A program made the position numbers and the translations under genes. 64,000 nucleotides of DNA from assembly GCA_950295325.1 (NCBI GenBank), contig OX485804.1, positions 28,704,001-28,768,000 of the forward strand, read 5' to 3'. Positions 20,001 to 32,054 of this stretch are shown in pieces; the stretch's first letter is position 1; every line of letters starts with the position of its first letter. This DNA comes from Polytrichum commune (lineage: Eukaryota > Streptophyta > Polytrichopsida > Polytrichales > Polytrichaceae). The notes under the pieces were generated by a model. That model ran no database searches, was not told the origin of the DNA, and saw only the letters and a program-made list of their open reading frames with translations.

Positions 20001-22959
20001 CATTCACTACGAATCTTTAGCTCTAGAGCTTTATGAATCTCTACACATCTTGAAATTTGGAGAAGTGTTCATAATAGTTGCACTCATACTAGAATCTAGA
20101 AGGTTCTCTTAGCTCATCACCATCATGTGTTCTAAGTAAAAATATTCATATTGGATGAAGGGACTCTAACAAAAAGAAAACCACGTGACATGTGTTGCAA
20201 TCATGCTACTCAAACTTTCTTCTAAAGGATAAACATTACAATGTTTATAGAGATGAATGTGCATTGCATATTGCAAGGGAGGAACAGATAAGAAAACACC
20301 TATCAAATTGTAGACAATATAAGTTGTTGGTGCCCATGTTTTTTCCTTTTTTAAATTTTCTTGAATATGCCAAGTTTTTTCCTATAGTATGAACAATGCC
20401 GGATACTCAAAAGTTACACCTCCATGTGAACCCAACATTTCATGGAGAATATCATAGAACATGTGTTTTCAAATGCAAGAGACACAAGAAAGATCTAGCT
20501 TTGAAGCACTCATTTTGGTACCACCACGAATTGGGAAAGATTAACTTACTTAGCTTTTTTCACACAAGTGGTAGGTACAAGCATAGGTATTTGTAGTGAA
20601 GGACGGTTTACATTAGGGTCCACTACCAAGAAAACTCCAAAATCATCCAATCCCAGTGGTTGAGAGCCAAAAAAATTGGATTTAAGGAATCTATATTAAG
20701 TGTTTGTCCAATGTGTTCAAAAATGAAGTGGCCAAGAGTCAACAGTCCCCATTCAAGAAAATGCTCTTAGTTTGAGCTAATCTTTGAGCTTGGGTGTAAT
20801 CTTGAGTCCATAGATTATAGTCTATCAAAGGGTGTTTTGGCTCAGGGAGGGCACTCAATGTAGCATGTACAGTACCTAACAATGTGCAAATCAAGATTTA
20901 ATGAGACTTTTGCCTACAAATTATTCATATCGGATGAGTATTGTTTCACCTACATTTGTAAAAATAAACATGGAATACTAAATTGGGGGGGGGGGGGGAA
21001 GATAGGTAAGTGCACCCTTAGGCCCACCTAAGATTCCTTACAAGAGTTGTTAATTTCATCCAAATATGTCTTATACCCCGCAAAAGCTCATGTGTATGAC
21101 TATAAAGCATTATTTGTCATCCTCCACGTCATACTTAAATGACTTTGCCAATAACAAGGAATAACTTCAATGAGCAATGCCTTATTCTTTTTCAATTGCT
21201 TATATATGTATACGTCACTGAGGGGATATACTATAAGAGTTCCAAGTTCCCATAAAAATACATGAGACTATTATGTTGTCTATGATTTGCATAAATAATC
21301 TTTGTTCTTGTCATTGATTTCGTTTCTCTTGTACATGGGATTTTAACAAAGGGTCTATTCCACACACACACACCTTCCCCCCCCTCCTCTGGCCAATGTT
21401 TTGGACATGGAACCTACTGTAAACCAACAAATGTTTTTTTCTTCGTCTTCTTCTTCTTCTTCTTCTTTTTTGGGGGGGGGGGGGTTAAGTAGAATTGCAC
21501 AAGATATTATTGCCTACCACCAACCCTTTGTAGAACAGTGAAAGAAAAAAAAAGACTTAACCCCCTCATGTTGTGTTACCATGTACCTTGAGGGCTATGA
21601 AGCATGGTGAGGTACGAGTGTACGAGTGTAAGTAATGATGTTGTACACACGAATATAACCGGCTAGCCTCATGGACCATGAAGGCATTCACAACAATGAA
21701 GCATTTCTCACCCTTGAAAAATAGAAAATAAAAGAAATTACCGAAAGCGCACACACACATTGGGCAAGAAATAAAGATTGCTTGAACTTCTTGTCCTTAC
21801 ACCTTGACCTACTCACCTTGACACTCAATGGCCCAATAGACATGACCCTTGTTATCCCTTGACTTCCACAATAGCAAGTATATGGGACTCCATATGATAC
21901 TTGCAAGCCACATATGTAGTTGAAGTTTCAATGAGTGCTTTCGTTAATAGAATGTTATGCTAATTCTTTTACCAAGACTCGTGGCCTATGCTTAGGGGCT
22001 TGATTGTGATCATTTGGAAATATGAAGTTTGGAACATTGAGGTGAGCCAAGTGGAAAAGGAATTCTATTGGATTCTTATTTTGCATGAAATGGGTTATAA
22101 TGGGCCTTTATTCTCAAGAATGTGGTTCAGGATGAGGACTCCATAACCAAGTGATTGAGCAACTCATTATCACTGGCAAGGTTTGCATTCTAGATTGATG
22201 GATATAACACCAGTTCCTCACAGAGCAAGCATGCATGAAGAGCCTCTTTGCCCACATGCTACTTTCCCCTCTAAAGGGTGGGCTCTAAGTAGGTATCCAA
22301 CATAAAATAACAAATAGAAGATAACCAATGGTGATGGAGTTTAACACTTTGAAGCGTGTTGATTTGTTTGAGAAGGGACATGTGCTTTGGTTGTGTACCC
22401 TCATATGTGTTTAGGTTAGTTAGGTTAACCATCCATCCTAGTATACATTGAAGGCGCAGGTTCGAACCCCCCATGTGGCCCCTTAATTGTATGCGTCCAA
22501 GAGGCCCAAATTTGGACTCTCTATGCACAAAGATGTGTATTTGAGCTAAATGCTTCCATTTTAAGCAAATTTTGCATCAAAAGGGACCCTATGTAAAATT
22601 ACATTATTCTCCAAGTGCACATTTCAAGTTGATTTCATACCTTAATGTCATCGAAGAACTGAGTTCAAATACGCATCTTGGATGCTCTTGGATGCAAACA
22701 CATATGTTGTAATTTGATGATTTTTGTCAAGTGTGAGTATTTTTTTATTTTAAAAAAATCTTGATATAAGGCAATGCATAAAATATGGCTTCAAACCCAT
22801 AATTATATAAAATGTGAATTAAGGACTTGGTGAGGCCCGTACAAAATGTGTATGTGGTTGTATATTGACACCTACATCCTTGAATTGCTAAGCAAGTATG
22901 TTGTTGAAGCGCACATCCCTAATTCTAAGTTATGGCTTGGGCAGGTTGATCGGTTGCTT
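20001..22959. other. Gene-free stretch with simple repeats
   Basis: Holds G runs at 20985-20998 (14 G) and 21472-21484 (13 G); the second follows a (TTC)n tract. AT-rich elsewhere. The small open frames here have no recognisable domain. A B-box-like GGTTCGAACCCC at about 22453 lacks a cloverleaf around it. Confidence 0.4.
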
Positions 22960-24280
22960 AAATATGTCTAGGGTTTTGTTTTTGGGGGGTGGTAGTGCGA
23001 ATTTTGTTTCCAAGTGTCTTTTGTACAAGATGTGAGTTGTGAAGGAGTTAATGAAGATATTGTGTGGAGTCATTTTTGAAGGGTGTGAATTGTTTGGGAG
23101 GGCAATTTGAGTTCTACAAACATGGTGTCTCTATTATGGAAGTGCATTTTTCCATGTTGTCTAGCAATCATGGGGAAGGACACTCTAGTCTGTTGCAACA
23201 ATTGTAGTCATGAGGGGGCATATTTGTCCATTTTTCACTAAATAGCCATGATAGGGAAACAATCTTGGCAATAGGTGAATTCAATGTATTGAGGTGATAT
23301 GGCTTGGCCCAATTGTGCGGGGGTTGGGGCATGAGTAGGTAGGCCAATGATGTGGAGTATGTTGAGCATAGTAAGTGGGTACATTGGCAAGGAAATGTCA
23401 AAATTAGGCATGTTTGAGGTAATATACATTCTAGGAAAGTGTGGTGTGATGGGGAGGTGGGGTTGGAACTCCCATGGACAAGGCACTTCTATCAGGTAAG
23501 GTGGCTAGTAAGTAAGGTTTCTTTACTTTGTTGGATTGGTTTGTTGTGGGTTCAAGGCAAAGGGCTTTGATGGTGGGATGGTTGTATGACACGAGGGGTG
23601 GGGCCACACGATCATGCGATGGGAGTTAGGCATATAGAGTGGGGAATATACAAATCTAACGTTTTTGGGCCACAAAAGGTGTTTACAACAATTTCCCATA
23701 TTTTGGCCATCTTTGGAATTTAGGGTCTATGATATTTGGGAGGAATTTACGAGGGAATGTTGCCAAAATGAGTTGGATAGGGGGTGGTTGAGATGCTCGT
23801 CGGTGGTCCATTTGGATATGGAAGGGTGAAGACGGATGATATTGTTGCCCATAGCAAGTCATTATGTCAATGGACTGGCTATGAGATCGCCATGTAGGAA
23901 CTGCAGTGACGGGTGGAAAATGTGAATAGGGTTTGTGTTGGTGAGGGCACATGCTTTGACCGACCCTACATTGGCACATTTGTCAGCATCGTTGTTGTCA
24001 TTGATCCTAATGTGGAACAATACTTTAATGAGTTGTAGTAGGTGGGGATGTTTTGAGATGTTATGTAGGATGGTTAGTAGAAGGGGTCATGGTGATGCTG
24101 GTGGGTTGAGGGCAAGTTTCTATAATTTATTTATAGTGAGACCAAGTTGTCGGTGAATATGTAGTTGGGTAGGTGGCATGTAGGTGTGATATGGCTTTGA
24201 AAACGTGATATGCCCACAATATATATCGGCAGCATGAAAGTCATGCATTGATTGAGGTGTTTTAGTAAGGGGAGTAAACT
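22960..24280 (-). pseudogene. Dual-endonuclease retrotransposon, copy 3, C-terminal half
   Basis: Very decayed minus-strand remnant. PQYIEFTYCQDCFP (near 23270) matches the IEFTYCNDRF core of the restriction-like endonuclease. RINDNNDADKCANVG (near 23980) matches the last RNase H motif (NIDGNEQADKLAKE), and YIFTDNL (near 24150) matches its second Asp motif. Homology stops near 24280, upstream of the AEMIAIHE motif, and resumes beyond 26470. Many frame changes. Confidence 0.65.
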
Positions 24281-26470
24281 CTATATCCTACAATAGTATA
24301 AACTTCAAATTCCAGGACAGAGCCATTGTAGTTAGTTTTTGCTCTCACTTAAATAACCCAAAACACCAGGGAACAGACTCTCAAGGAAGGCTTAACTAGT
24401 GTCTATTACAGGCATTTGTCACTTCATAGTTCATTAATTAGACCAAAGGGTTTGCTATATTCACTCTAAAACATGACTGGTATGTCTTTCACTCTCTTTC
24501 TCTCTCTTGATTTCCTCTCACTGTGTCTCATTCAGTGGGGTATGTGTGTCAGTCTCAGTAGTAACCATCTCGTCATGAGATTTGAGTAGAACAATAGTCT
24601 TTCGAGAACAATAGTCTTTGAGTAACACAATTGTCTTTGATAACCATTGGCCAATGCATCTTCAATTCAAAGCAATTCCTTTATTACTTGGTCAATGTTA
24701 ATTCCAATACAAAACAATTGTTTATTCCTTATCTCCAAATTTAATCATTACTCACAACTTATGCAATTAACCATTATCCGTCAAGCTATAGTCTTGGTCG
24801 CCCTGCACAACCTGCAACAACAACCACCAGGGTAACACACAAGACAATAGTTGAAAGGATTAAATCGCATCCCATACTCAAAGATTTCTCCTCGTGACTA
24901 ATTATCAATTAAAACTTAATTAAGATTAGACTAACTTATGCCTAGGTAACATTTATGAACCAAAGTTAATTCAATCCCTCTTACAATCCAATTGAAATTA
25001 GGTTAACTTATGCCTAAATCTTCTTGATAACCCAAAGTTTAACCTATCCGACTTAATCTTGACAACCCTCACAACTTTCTTTAATCAACCGATCAGAAAT
25101 GATTTCTCATCACCTCGGTTGATTGAGTTTCTCTCTTACTCACAATCTCCATTATTTTCAATTACAACACTAACAGCCTAAAGGTAGGATTTCACTATAA
25201 TCTCTTTATGGCTGAACTATAATCATTTTATCATAACGCCTCTCACAGGCCTCAACTATAATAATTTGCTTCTCACAATGGTCTGACTCTTGACCATTCG
25301 GCCGCCTATCAACCTACAGTAACACTATAGCCAATAGTTTCCTTCTCGGACGGACCCTTGACTGTTAGCATTCACTCTTCCTCACAGGTACATCTCTCTC
25401 TCTCTGAGTTACCCGACTATAGTTCTCGCTGGATTCACTTTCTTTTCCTCTGCGCTACAGGGTCTCCTCTCCAGCACTCACCTGGCTATTGTTCCCCTGT
25501 ACTCATTTCTTCCGCTCAGACGTCACTCGCTAATTCGAACAATGGTTCTAATCTCCTGGCCCCTTATCTACTTAGGTTGGCTTATCAAGACCATAGTTCC
25601 ACTTTAATCCTTTTTCCAGTAGGTTCATAACAACAGGGTCTTATTTATCATAACACTCATCTTCTGCGCTAAAGCTCTCGCTCGGATTTCTCACTTATGT
25701 TTAAGATTTCACATTCCATTGTTTCTTCTCTCAATACTTTCTCTCGGGTCGATCCTTTTGCTCTCTCTGAGGTTAATTCCTTTTCATTCAATCTCCCTTA
25801 CCCTGTCTCTCGCTGCTCACTGTAATCTCTATGCCATCAATTTCTTCCATTCTCATTTCCTTGTTCTTTCCTCTACTTCGAATCTCTCGCATTTACTTTT
25901 CAGTCCTCCGACTTCACATTGCAACTCACTCAACTGCCTCTACTTCCTTACTCTGATACACTTTTCCACAACTCTCTGCACTCATTGTTATCCTCTCAAT
26001 CGGTAACAACTTCAACAATTGCCAATAGTTCAAACTTCAACTCAATCAGATCACAAAACACTTTGATTCACTTTGTCCATTTAGTAACTCAAAAACTCAA
26101 TTAACAATATTCTTCGACAGTGTCTAGTGCCCGCAATCACTGCGATGGTCACAGAATTCACATAGAAGATAGTTTTAACAATAAAAACCTCACACAAATC
26201 TGTGATGAGGGAGACCAGCCTATTGTTTATTCAATGCGCTCAAAAGCTATCTCAGAACTGTCTGCTCTGTCCTTCTACGCCTCCCCTCTTATAGGGCGAG
26301 GGAGACGATAGTTTTTCTAACTACCTGCTAGGGCCTCCTATGGCCGCAAGACTATAGTTATAACTACCTACTGAGCCTATAGTTCAACTATTTTCATTCA
26401 CCTGGATGAGTTTCATCCCAGCTTCTATCCTAAGCCTATAGTTGAACAATTCGGCCAAAAATTTTGGCTT
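24281..26470 (+). mobile_element. About 2.2-kb block interrupting retrotransposon copy 3, with recurrent TATAGTT-type words
   Basis: The block separates two halves of one decayed retrotransposon, so it is probably an insertion. In copy 1 the corresponding motifs are about 1.15 kb apart; here they are about 2.9 kb apart. The plus strand is pyrimidine-rich from 25350 to 26000. Words such as ACTATAGTT, CTATAGTTC and ACAATAGTC recur more than ten times (for example near 24590, 24790, 25330, 25420, 25590, 26310, 26350, 26375, 26435). No coding domain is visible. It could be a solo LTR or a non-autonomous element; clear ends were not found. Confidence 0.4.
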
Positions 26471-27690
26471 ACAGCCATTAATAAAAATGGCTTGGGGGGG
26501 GGGCGTGAAAAGGGGGGGAGGGAGTGGTGGAGTGAAGAGGGGATAGAAGTGCAATAGTGTATAACAAAGAGGGACATGATTTCTAATCCTTTTCCATGTA
26601 TGCATTGTACGAATTGGGGGTTTTTGTGGTAGCAAAGAGTGATGTGTGGGACGTGTGGGACAAAGAGGCAATCTCTTTTGTGCCAAGCTACAAAAGGAGG
26701 ATAGGAAGGTGGGGCGTGTGAGAGGGGAGGAATATGAGAGTGTAACATCAAATGTTTGACAAGTTCATCTAGGAGTTGGGTTGTGAGGAAATGTATAAAA
26801 GAGTATGTTCAAATCCCGTAAGGGAGGAAGAGGGTTTTGTAGGGATGCCTTCATGTAACGTTCAATTAACCATGTGAGTTTTGTGTTCAAGTCTTGTTTG
26901 GGACTTGGTTGAAGGTGGGATTGTGGGGGGCCAAGGGGTGATATTGGTGCCATAGCCATGAAAGTCAAGGTTGGGTTTTGGAGCCTAGTTGTGTTCTTAT
27001 TTTTGAGTGAATCTGGGTTTGTTGGGGGGAAATTGGAGATACTGGTCAAAGTGGGTGCAATGTCTTTGTTTGGGTGTTTATTCAATGTGTACATGAAGGT
27101 GTGGGATGTTGATTTTAGGATGGATGTCGCTAAGGTCTTTAGGTTAAGGAGGTCTAAAGTGTTCGTCATGGGCAATTGTCGGAACATTGTGGTGATGTTA
27201 TGTGTAATAATCTTGTCTTAACATTTTGTTAATGTCACTAGAAGGAATCATGTCCAAATCAACCCTGCAGGGTTGCAAGAATTTCAGTGCAAACGGTCAC
27301 CGGTATGTGGTGGTAGTAGTATGTCGGTGCAGTCTCGATGGCCTAGTTAAAAGGCGGGTGATGCATCAAATAATGTTGTTTTCAACCCCTTGGAGCTTCT
27401 GTGGTAGACGATCCCCATCTTGGGGTGAAGCATACCCTTTGCCTATTTTGCCACAATGGGTAGGGTGGATTGGGTTTTGGGTGACATTCGTTTGGTGCCC
27501 TCTTGGTAACGTGCGCCGGAATTGGGGTGCTTTGTGGTGCGCACCACCTACCTGCATCGGTGGACATACCAAGATTGTCACCGTTGTGGGTGCACACATG
27601 CCATTCACCTATCATGCGTTGACACGACCCACACCGGAGTATATGGTCATCAACTTCTCTATTTAGATTGGATAGAACCATTTCCAAGGG
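26471..27690 (-). pseudogene. Dual-endonuclease retrotransposon, copy 3, N-terminal half
   Basis: DLNTKLTWLIERY (near 26855) matches SFETKIVWLYQRY of copy 1, and the frame just downstream reads SYSSPLTRPTF (near 26720), matching SYFSSPVTCPTQF at the start of the methyltransferase-like segment. Farther upstream (27382-27687) a Cys-rich stretch, CGSCQRMIGEWHVC...GRWCAP, lies where copy 1 has CHPSCHRECPLPC. The spacing to the WLYQRY motif is about 650 bases in both, so the element may carry a zinc-binding region here. Frames are broken throughout. Confidence 0.6.
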
Positions 27691-28990
27691 TTTCCAATGT
27701 TGTTGAACTAAGTCATTAGAATTAAGACTCTAGTAATTGGTTATTCCACTTATTGGAATGGCAACGTCAGCTAGATGGAAGCACTTGCAATTACGATTAT
27801 CATTTGCAAGTTGTGTTTTAGTGGGGAAATGGTTTATCTATGCATATAGCAAGAATATTTGATGTAGTGCTATGGGGATTCATGCACGTATACATTTGGA
27901 TATTTCATATAGTACTTCATTATACATTAATAGGTAGACTTTTTTGAAGAAGGAGTTGGGTCTACCAACCTTGATATACATAACATGGCAAGGTTTTCAT
28001 ATGAAATGGTGTCAAAAGCCATGCATAACTTGAGAAAGCCATGGAATTCTCGAGCATGTTTGTTTAGACATCTACACATCTATGGATGTTTATATCCTTA
28101 CTTCAATTGCTCTCATCCCAGGTCCAACAAATTTTTTACGCCGACACATAGAGCATTGGACCTTGGCGAATTGTGCTATACAACGAGCCTAGGTCCAAAA
28201 AGTCCCAAGTCTTCGACTACAAAGAGATCATAAACACCCAAGTGTGTGTTCCAACCTTAAAGGCCGAAGCCTTGCTGTACCCCACATCTAACATTCCTAA
28301 CATTGTGGGTGCTACAACATTGTGTGAGAGAGACGTAGAGCTCACAATAACACCTTTGCTTAAGGGTGATTTTGGCAATATATTCGATGAAGATTTAGTG
28401 CGACCATGCCTTATAGAAGAGGGTGGAAACGACAACAAAAAGTCGGAAATGGAAACGGATTAGGGTGAAAAAAATTCAAGAAACATACCCATCACCGTGG
28501 GTTTGGTATCCTATTACCACATATTTGTAGCTCAAACATCAACAGATGTTACATGCCGAAAACTAACTTGCCAATTGATTGCTCCAATTCATATGAACAT
28601 TTGGAACAATGATGAAAGCTATAAAACAATGATATTGTGGAAATCATTAGGGTTTAGGGATTTTTGACAATGGTCACACAAATCACTCTTAGTGGTTAGG
28701 GTTTAGGGTAAACTAGATAATTGCCACACAAAAAAAAAAAAACATGTGCACATATATACCAAGTCATGTGCAAGACCTCTTCATGCACCTATATTCTATT
28801 TTATTTTATTATCTATTATTCTCCTTATTATTACAAACACGAACATTACATTCTTCTACCTCTATATTCATGAATGTCAAGATACGAAGATCATAATGAC
28901 GGTTGCTAACCGTATCGCCTCAGGCTCGGCATACATAAGGAGAATCAATTAATGAGGGGGGGGACATCGCTTCCTTCATTTTTCTACACA
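27690..28990 (+). other. Mostly unresolved; one coding-like frame at 28173-28463
   Basis: The plus frame ending at 28463 reads LYNEPRSKKSQVFDYKEI...ERDVELTITPLLKGDFGNIFDEDLVRPCLIEEGG, with a protein-like mix of residues but no family I recognise. Nearby frames (27985-28233) do not join it in phase. Two GGGTTTAGGG words (near 28650 and 28700) resemble the plant telomere repeat but are too few to be an array. Poly-A lies at 28730-28741. Confidence 0.25.
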
Positions 28991-29087
28991 CAATATCCAA
29001 AAATGTTAGAAACAATTGGTGGAAGACTAAATAGTCCATAAGAAAAACCAAAATTTTAAAATCATTCAAACCAACAAACTTACGCAC

Positions 29088-30766
29088 TCAAGCAAAATTT
29101 CTTTGGAACTTTTTTAATAGACTCGTCATCATCTTCACATGCCATGTTAATTCATTGCAAGTTATGGACACTAGGAGGTGGTAATAAATCACACAAAGGA
29201 CGTTATCCCAAAGCACATCACCCACTTGTGGTAGAATGTCATGAAACTCATGAATGGCACCCTCCTCCAACTAAAAATTAGAATTCATACATAAAACGTT
29301 ATGTCAAATAACTATCTTAACAAATATTAACGCTATATAATAATTATGATATTTTCATAAGCATAAATACATTTACAATTATAATTCATAATATTACATG
29401 AGTCCAAAATAATGTTTTCACCAACCACAAATCAAGATTATTGTTTATAAAATTTGGATGCAAAAAACGCAAAGCCTCCCATGTCATCGGACATGAATTC
29501 CACCACTTCAACCATTTTACTTTATACTTGCCATCCACCGGAGTTGTTGCAATTTTTTGCAATTTTTCCAAGGTCAATTCTGGTTTAGGATTAGAACTCC
29601 AATGCCCATTTACCTGAAAACAATGTTGAATATAAAATACACAATGAAATAAAACATACTACAAAAATCAAACGAATAATATAAAGACTTATCTCTTTCA
29701 AAAAATTAATGTCATTTGCGGGATCCGCAACTGCAAGGACTTTATCAAACTCTTATAACCTATATGCCCTTACTGTTTTCCTCACCGCATTTGCTATAGC
29801 CTTCAATTCAAGCCTAGGAGATCTTTGGGCCAATAGAATGTTGTCACTCTCCTCACAACATGCCTCTTCTGATGCTGCCACAATATTACGATGAAAACAA
29901 CATTGAAAAATTTTAATTTAAAAGAATAAAATAATTTAATGTAAGAGCATGAAATTGATGTAGACATTGAGATTTTTTAAAACTCATATTGTAGATGAAA
30001 GCTGCAAAAATGTCTACAGTAAGAAAATACCATGTAGTCAATGGGCGTTTCTTCTCGCTCTTAGCATAATCATCAGGGGACAAAATATTTTTAAATTCTT
30101 ATAGCTTCAAAGTCCCAAAGCTCCGAATACGATGGATTTTATGAACAATTAGTCTTCACGTGATCAATTTTCGTGGATCTGATATTCAACAAAATAAATT
30201 TGTAAATATAAATTCAATGCATTTGACCAAAAACCAATTGATATCACTGGGCTTTAGGCCTTATCTATTGACGTCATTCATGACATCCAATAAAATATCA
30301 ATCACATCCATCACATTAACGCATATACAATCCACACTATAATGTCATTCTTTCTCATTAACATGAATTTATCTATGTGCCGTCTCTATGCTATAACTCG
30401 GTGGTTATCCCCCTATACCCAAATCATTTTATCTTTAAAAACCTTCAAATCTTCATCTCGGAAAAATAACTGCTTAAAAACATAGTTCACTTGTTGCCAT
30501 ATTGGATCACAAGACCTCAACTTGTCCTCTGTTACACATAAATTCTCCCCACGATCGTTGACGATAGAAACATACAAGACATGATCACCTTCTTTATTAC
30601 CATTGAGATATTCAATTTCCAACAACTGAACATCATCAAATTCTAAAATTGGCCTGACAAAAGGCAATGGCTCCAAACGGAATATAAAAATGGATAAACG
30701 AGATTTAGAAAGAGGTCGAATTCGCAATCCATTGATAACATAGTTGAAATTTATTTTTCCTAACAT
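29088..30766 (-). pseudogene. Candidate exons of an unrecognised, probably decayed gene (3' part)
   Basis: Coding-like minus-strand segments lie in series. 30766-30413 reads LEFDDVQLLEIEYLNGNKEGD...LCVTEDKLRSCDPIWQQVNYVFKQLFFRDEDLKVF. 29890-29740 reads EESDNILLAQRSPRLELKAIANAVRKTVRAY and then has a stop. 29609-29403 (acceptor TTTTCAG) reads VNGHWSSNPKPELTLEKLQKI and runs to a GTAATA donor after FWTH. 29270-29088 (acceptor TTTTTAG) reads LEEGAIHEFHDILPQVGDVLWDN. The last two join in phase 0. I do not recognise the protein. Internal stops suggest a pseudogene or an old transposon-borne gene. Confidence 0.35.
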
Positions 30767-31114
30767 CTTTTTTATACTTCTTTAATGTCGGTACCCACCA
30801 AAATGTTATCATACATATTAACAACCAAATAGAAGCCTATAATAAGTAACAAAGACCATGCAACAAATAATCATCCATTCTACTACGAAACATCAAATAT
30901 ATATTATAAGTAACTTCAAATAAATAAACTAAACTAAACTATAAAATAAAATATACTTGACATTTAGAGTTCAATGCAAAAACGAATAAAAACCACCTAC
31001 ATGACTATATAATTGACATAACCAATAACACTTTGATATAACACAAAACACACATATAGACTTGAAAATATCTAAATAGTTTGTTAAAATAATATTTATT
31101 TTCAAGTAAACTTT

Positions 31115-31998
31115 GGAATAAGGGTTTCGGCACCGAAATGCCCATTCCAAAGCTTTCAAGTATGGAATAGTACCGAAATCCGTATTTCATGATTTATTTT
31201 CAAGAAATAGCCATACAAAAAATAAAGGCCACAATTGGAACATATACATTAAATTAGTTAAAAAGAAATTTTAATATTTGAAAGAAAGTTGTGAAATTGG
31301 AATTTTGGTACCAAAATCTCTAATTCATAACATTAATTTAAATAATACACATGAAAAAAATTGAGGACATTCGTTGTAGTGTCAAAATAAATTGGTGAAG
31401 GAAAAAAACGTTTTTTTGAAAAAATGTTATGGAATAGGGGTTTCGATACCGAAATCCGTATTCCACAGCTTTCTTTCATGAATGAACATAGAAAAAAAAT
31501 GAGGACACCAGCTATGGCGTCAACATGATATTATTGAATGAGAAATATATTGTTTGAAGGAAACATATGGAATAGGAGTTTCGGTACCGAAACTCCTATT
31601 CCACAATTTTTTTAGAAGAAATAAGCAACAAAGAAATCGAAGATAGCGGTTGTGTTGTTGACATGAAATTGTTGGATGGGAAATACATTGTCTTGAAGGA
31701 AATGTTTAGATTTAGGGTTTCAGTATCGAAACCCCTATTCCACAATTTTAAAAAATAAAATAAACATAGAAGAAAATGAAATTAGCGTATATGATATGAA
31801 CATAAAATTGGTAAATGATAAGTATATTTTTTAAAAGAAAAATTTGGAATAAGGTTTTTGGTACCGAAACCCCTATTCTACAACTTTCTTTGAAGAAATA
31901 AGGATAGAAGAAAATGAGAACATCGGCTATGACATGAACATAAAAGTGGTAAATAATAAGTGTTTTTTTGAAGAAAAAAAATTTGGAATAGGGGTCTG
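31115..31998. repeat. 138-bp tandem array with a 34-bp palindrome in each unit
   Basis: Palindromes with half-site GGAATAGGGGTTTCGGT and axis GGTACC lie at 31115-31148, about 31293-31326, 31431-31464, 31569-31602, 31708-31741 and 31846-31879, with a half copy at 31985. From 31293 on the spacing is 138-139 bases. The sequence between also repeats (an AAGAAAATGAGRACA-type word, CTATGACATGAACATAAAA and a GGTAAATRATAAGT-type word). The best unit, 31569-31602, is an almost perfect inverted repeat with 17-base arms. Each could form a cruciform. Unit length is satellite-like. Confidence 0.85.
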
Positions 31999-32054
31999 AA
32001 AGCTTTCTTTCAAAGCATTTTCAATGATTATGACCACTGAAATTTGAAAAACAC

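Noticed and set aside
22440-22480. tRNA gene from GGTTCGAACCCC
   Set aside because: No matching acceptor or anticodon stem around the B-box-like word.
28640-28715. Interstitial telomere array
   Set aside because: Only two GGGTTTAGGG words with unrelated sequence between; too few to call an array.
31115-31998. CRISPR-like regular array
   Set aside because: The repeats are palindromes of 34 bases but the spacers are also homologous to one another, so it is a tandem satellite. The genome is eukaryotic.
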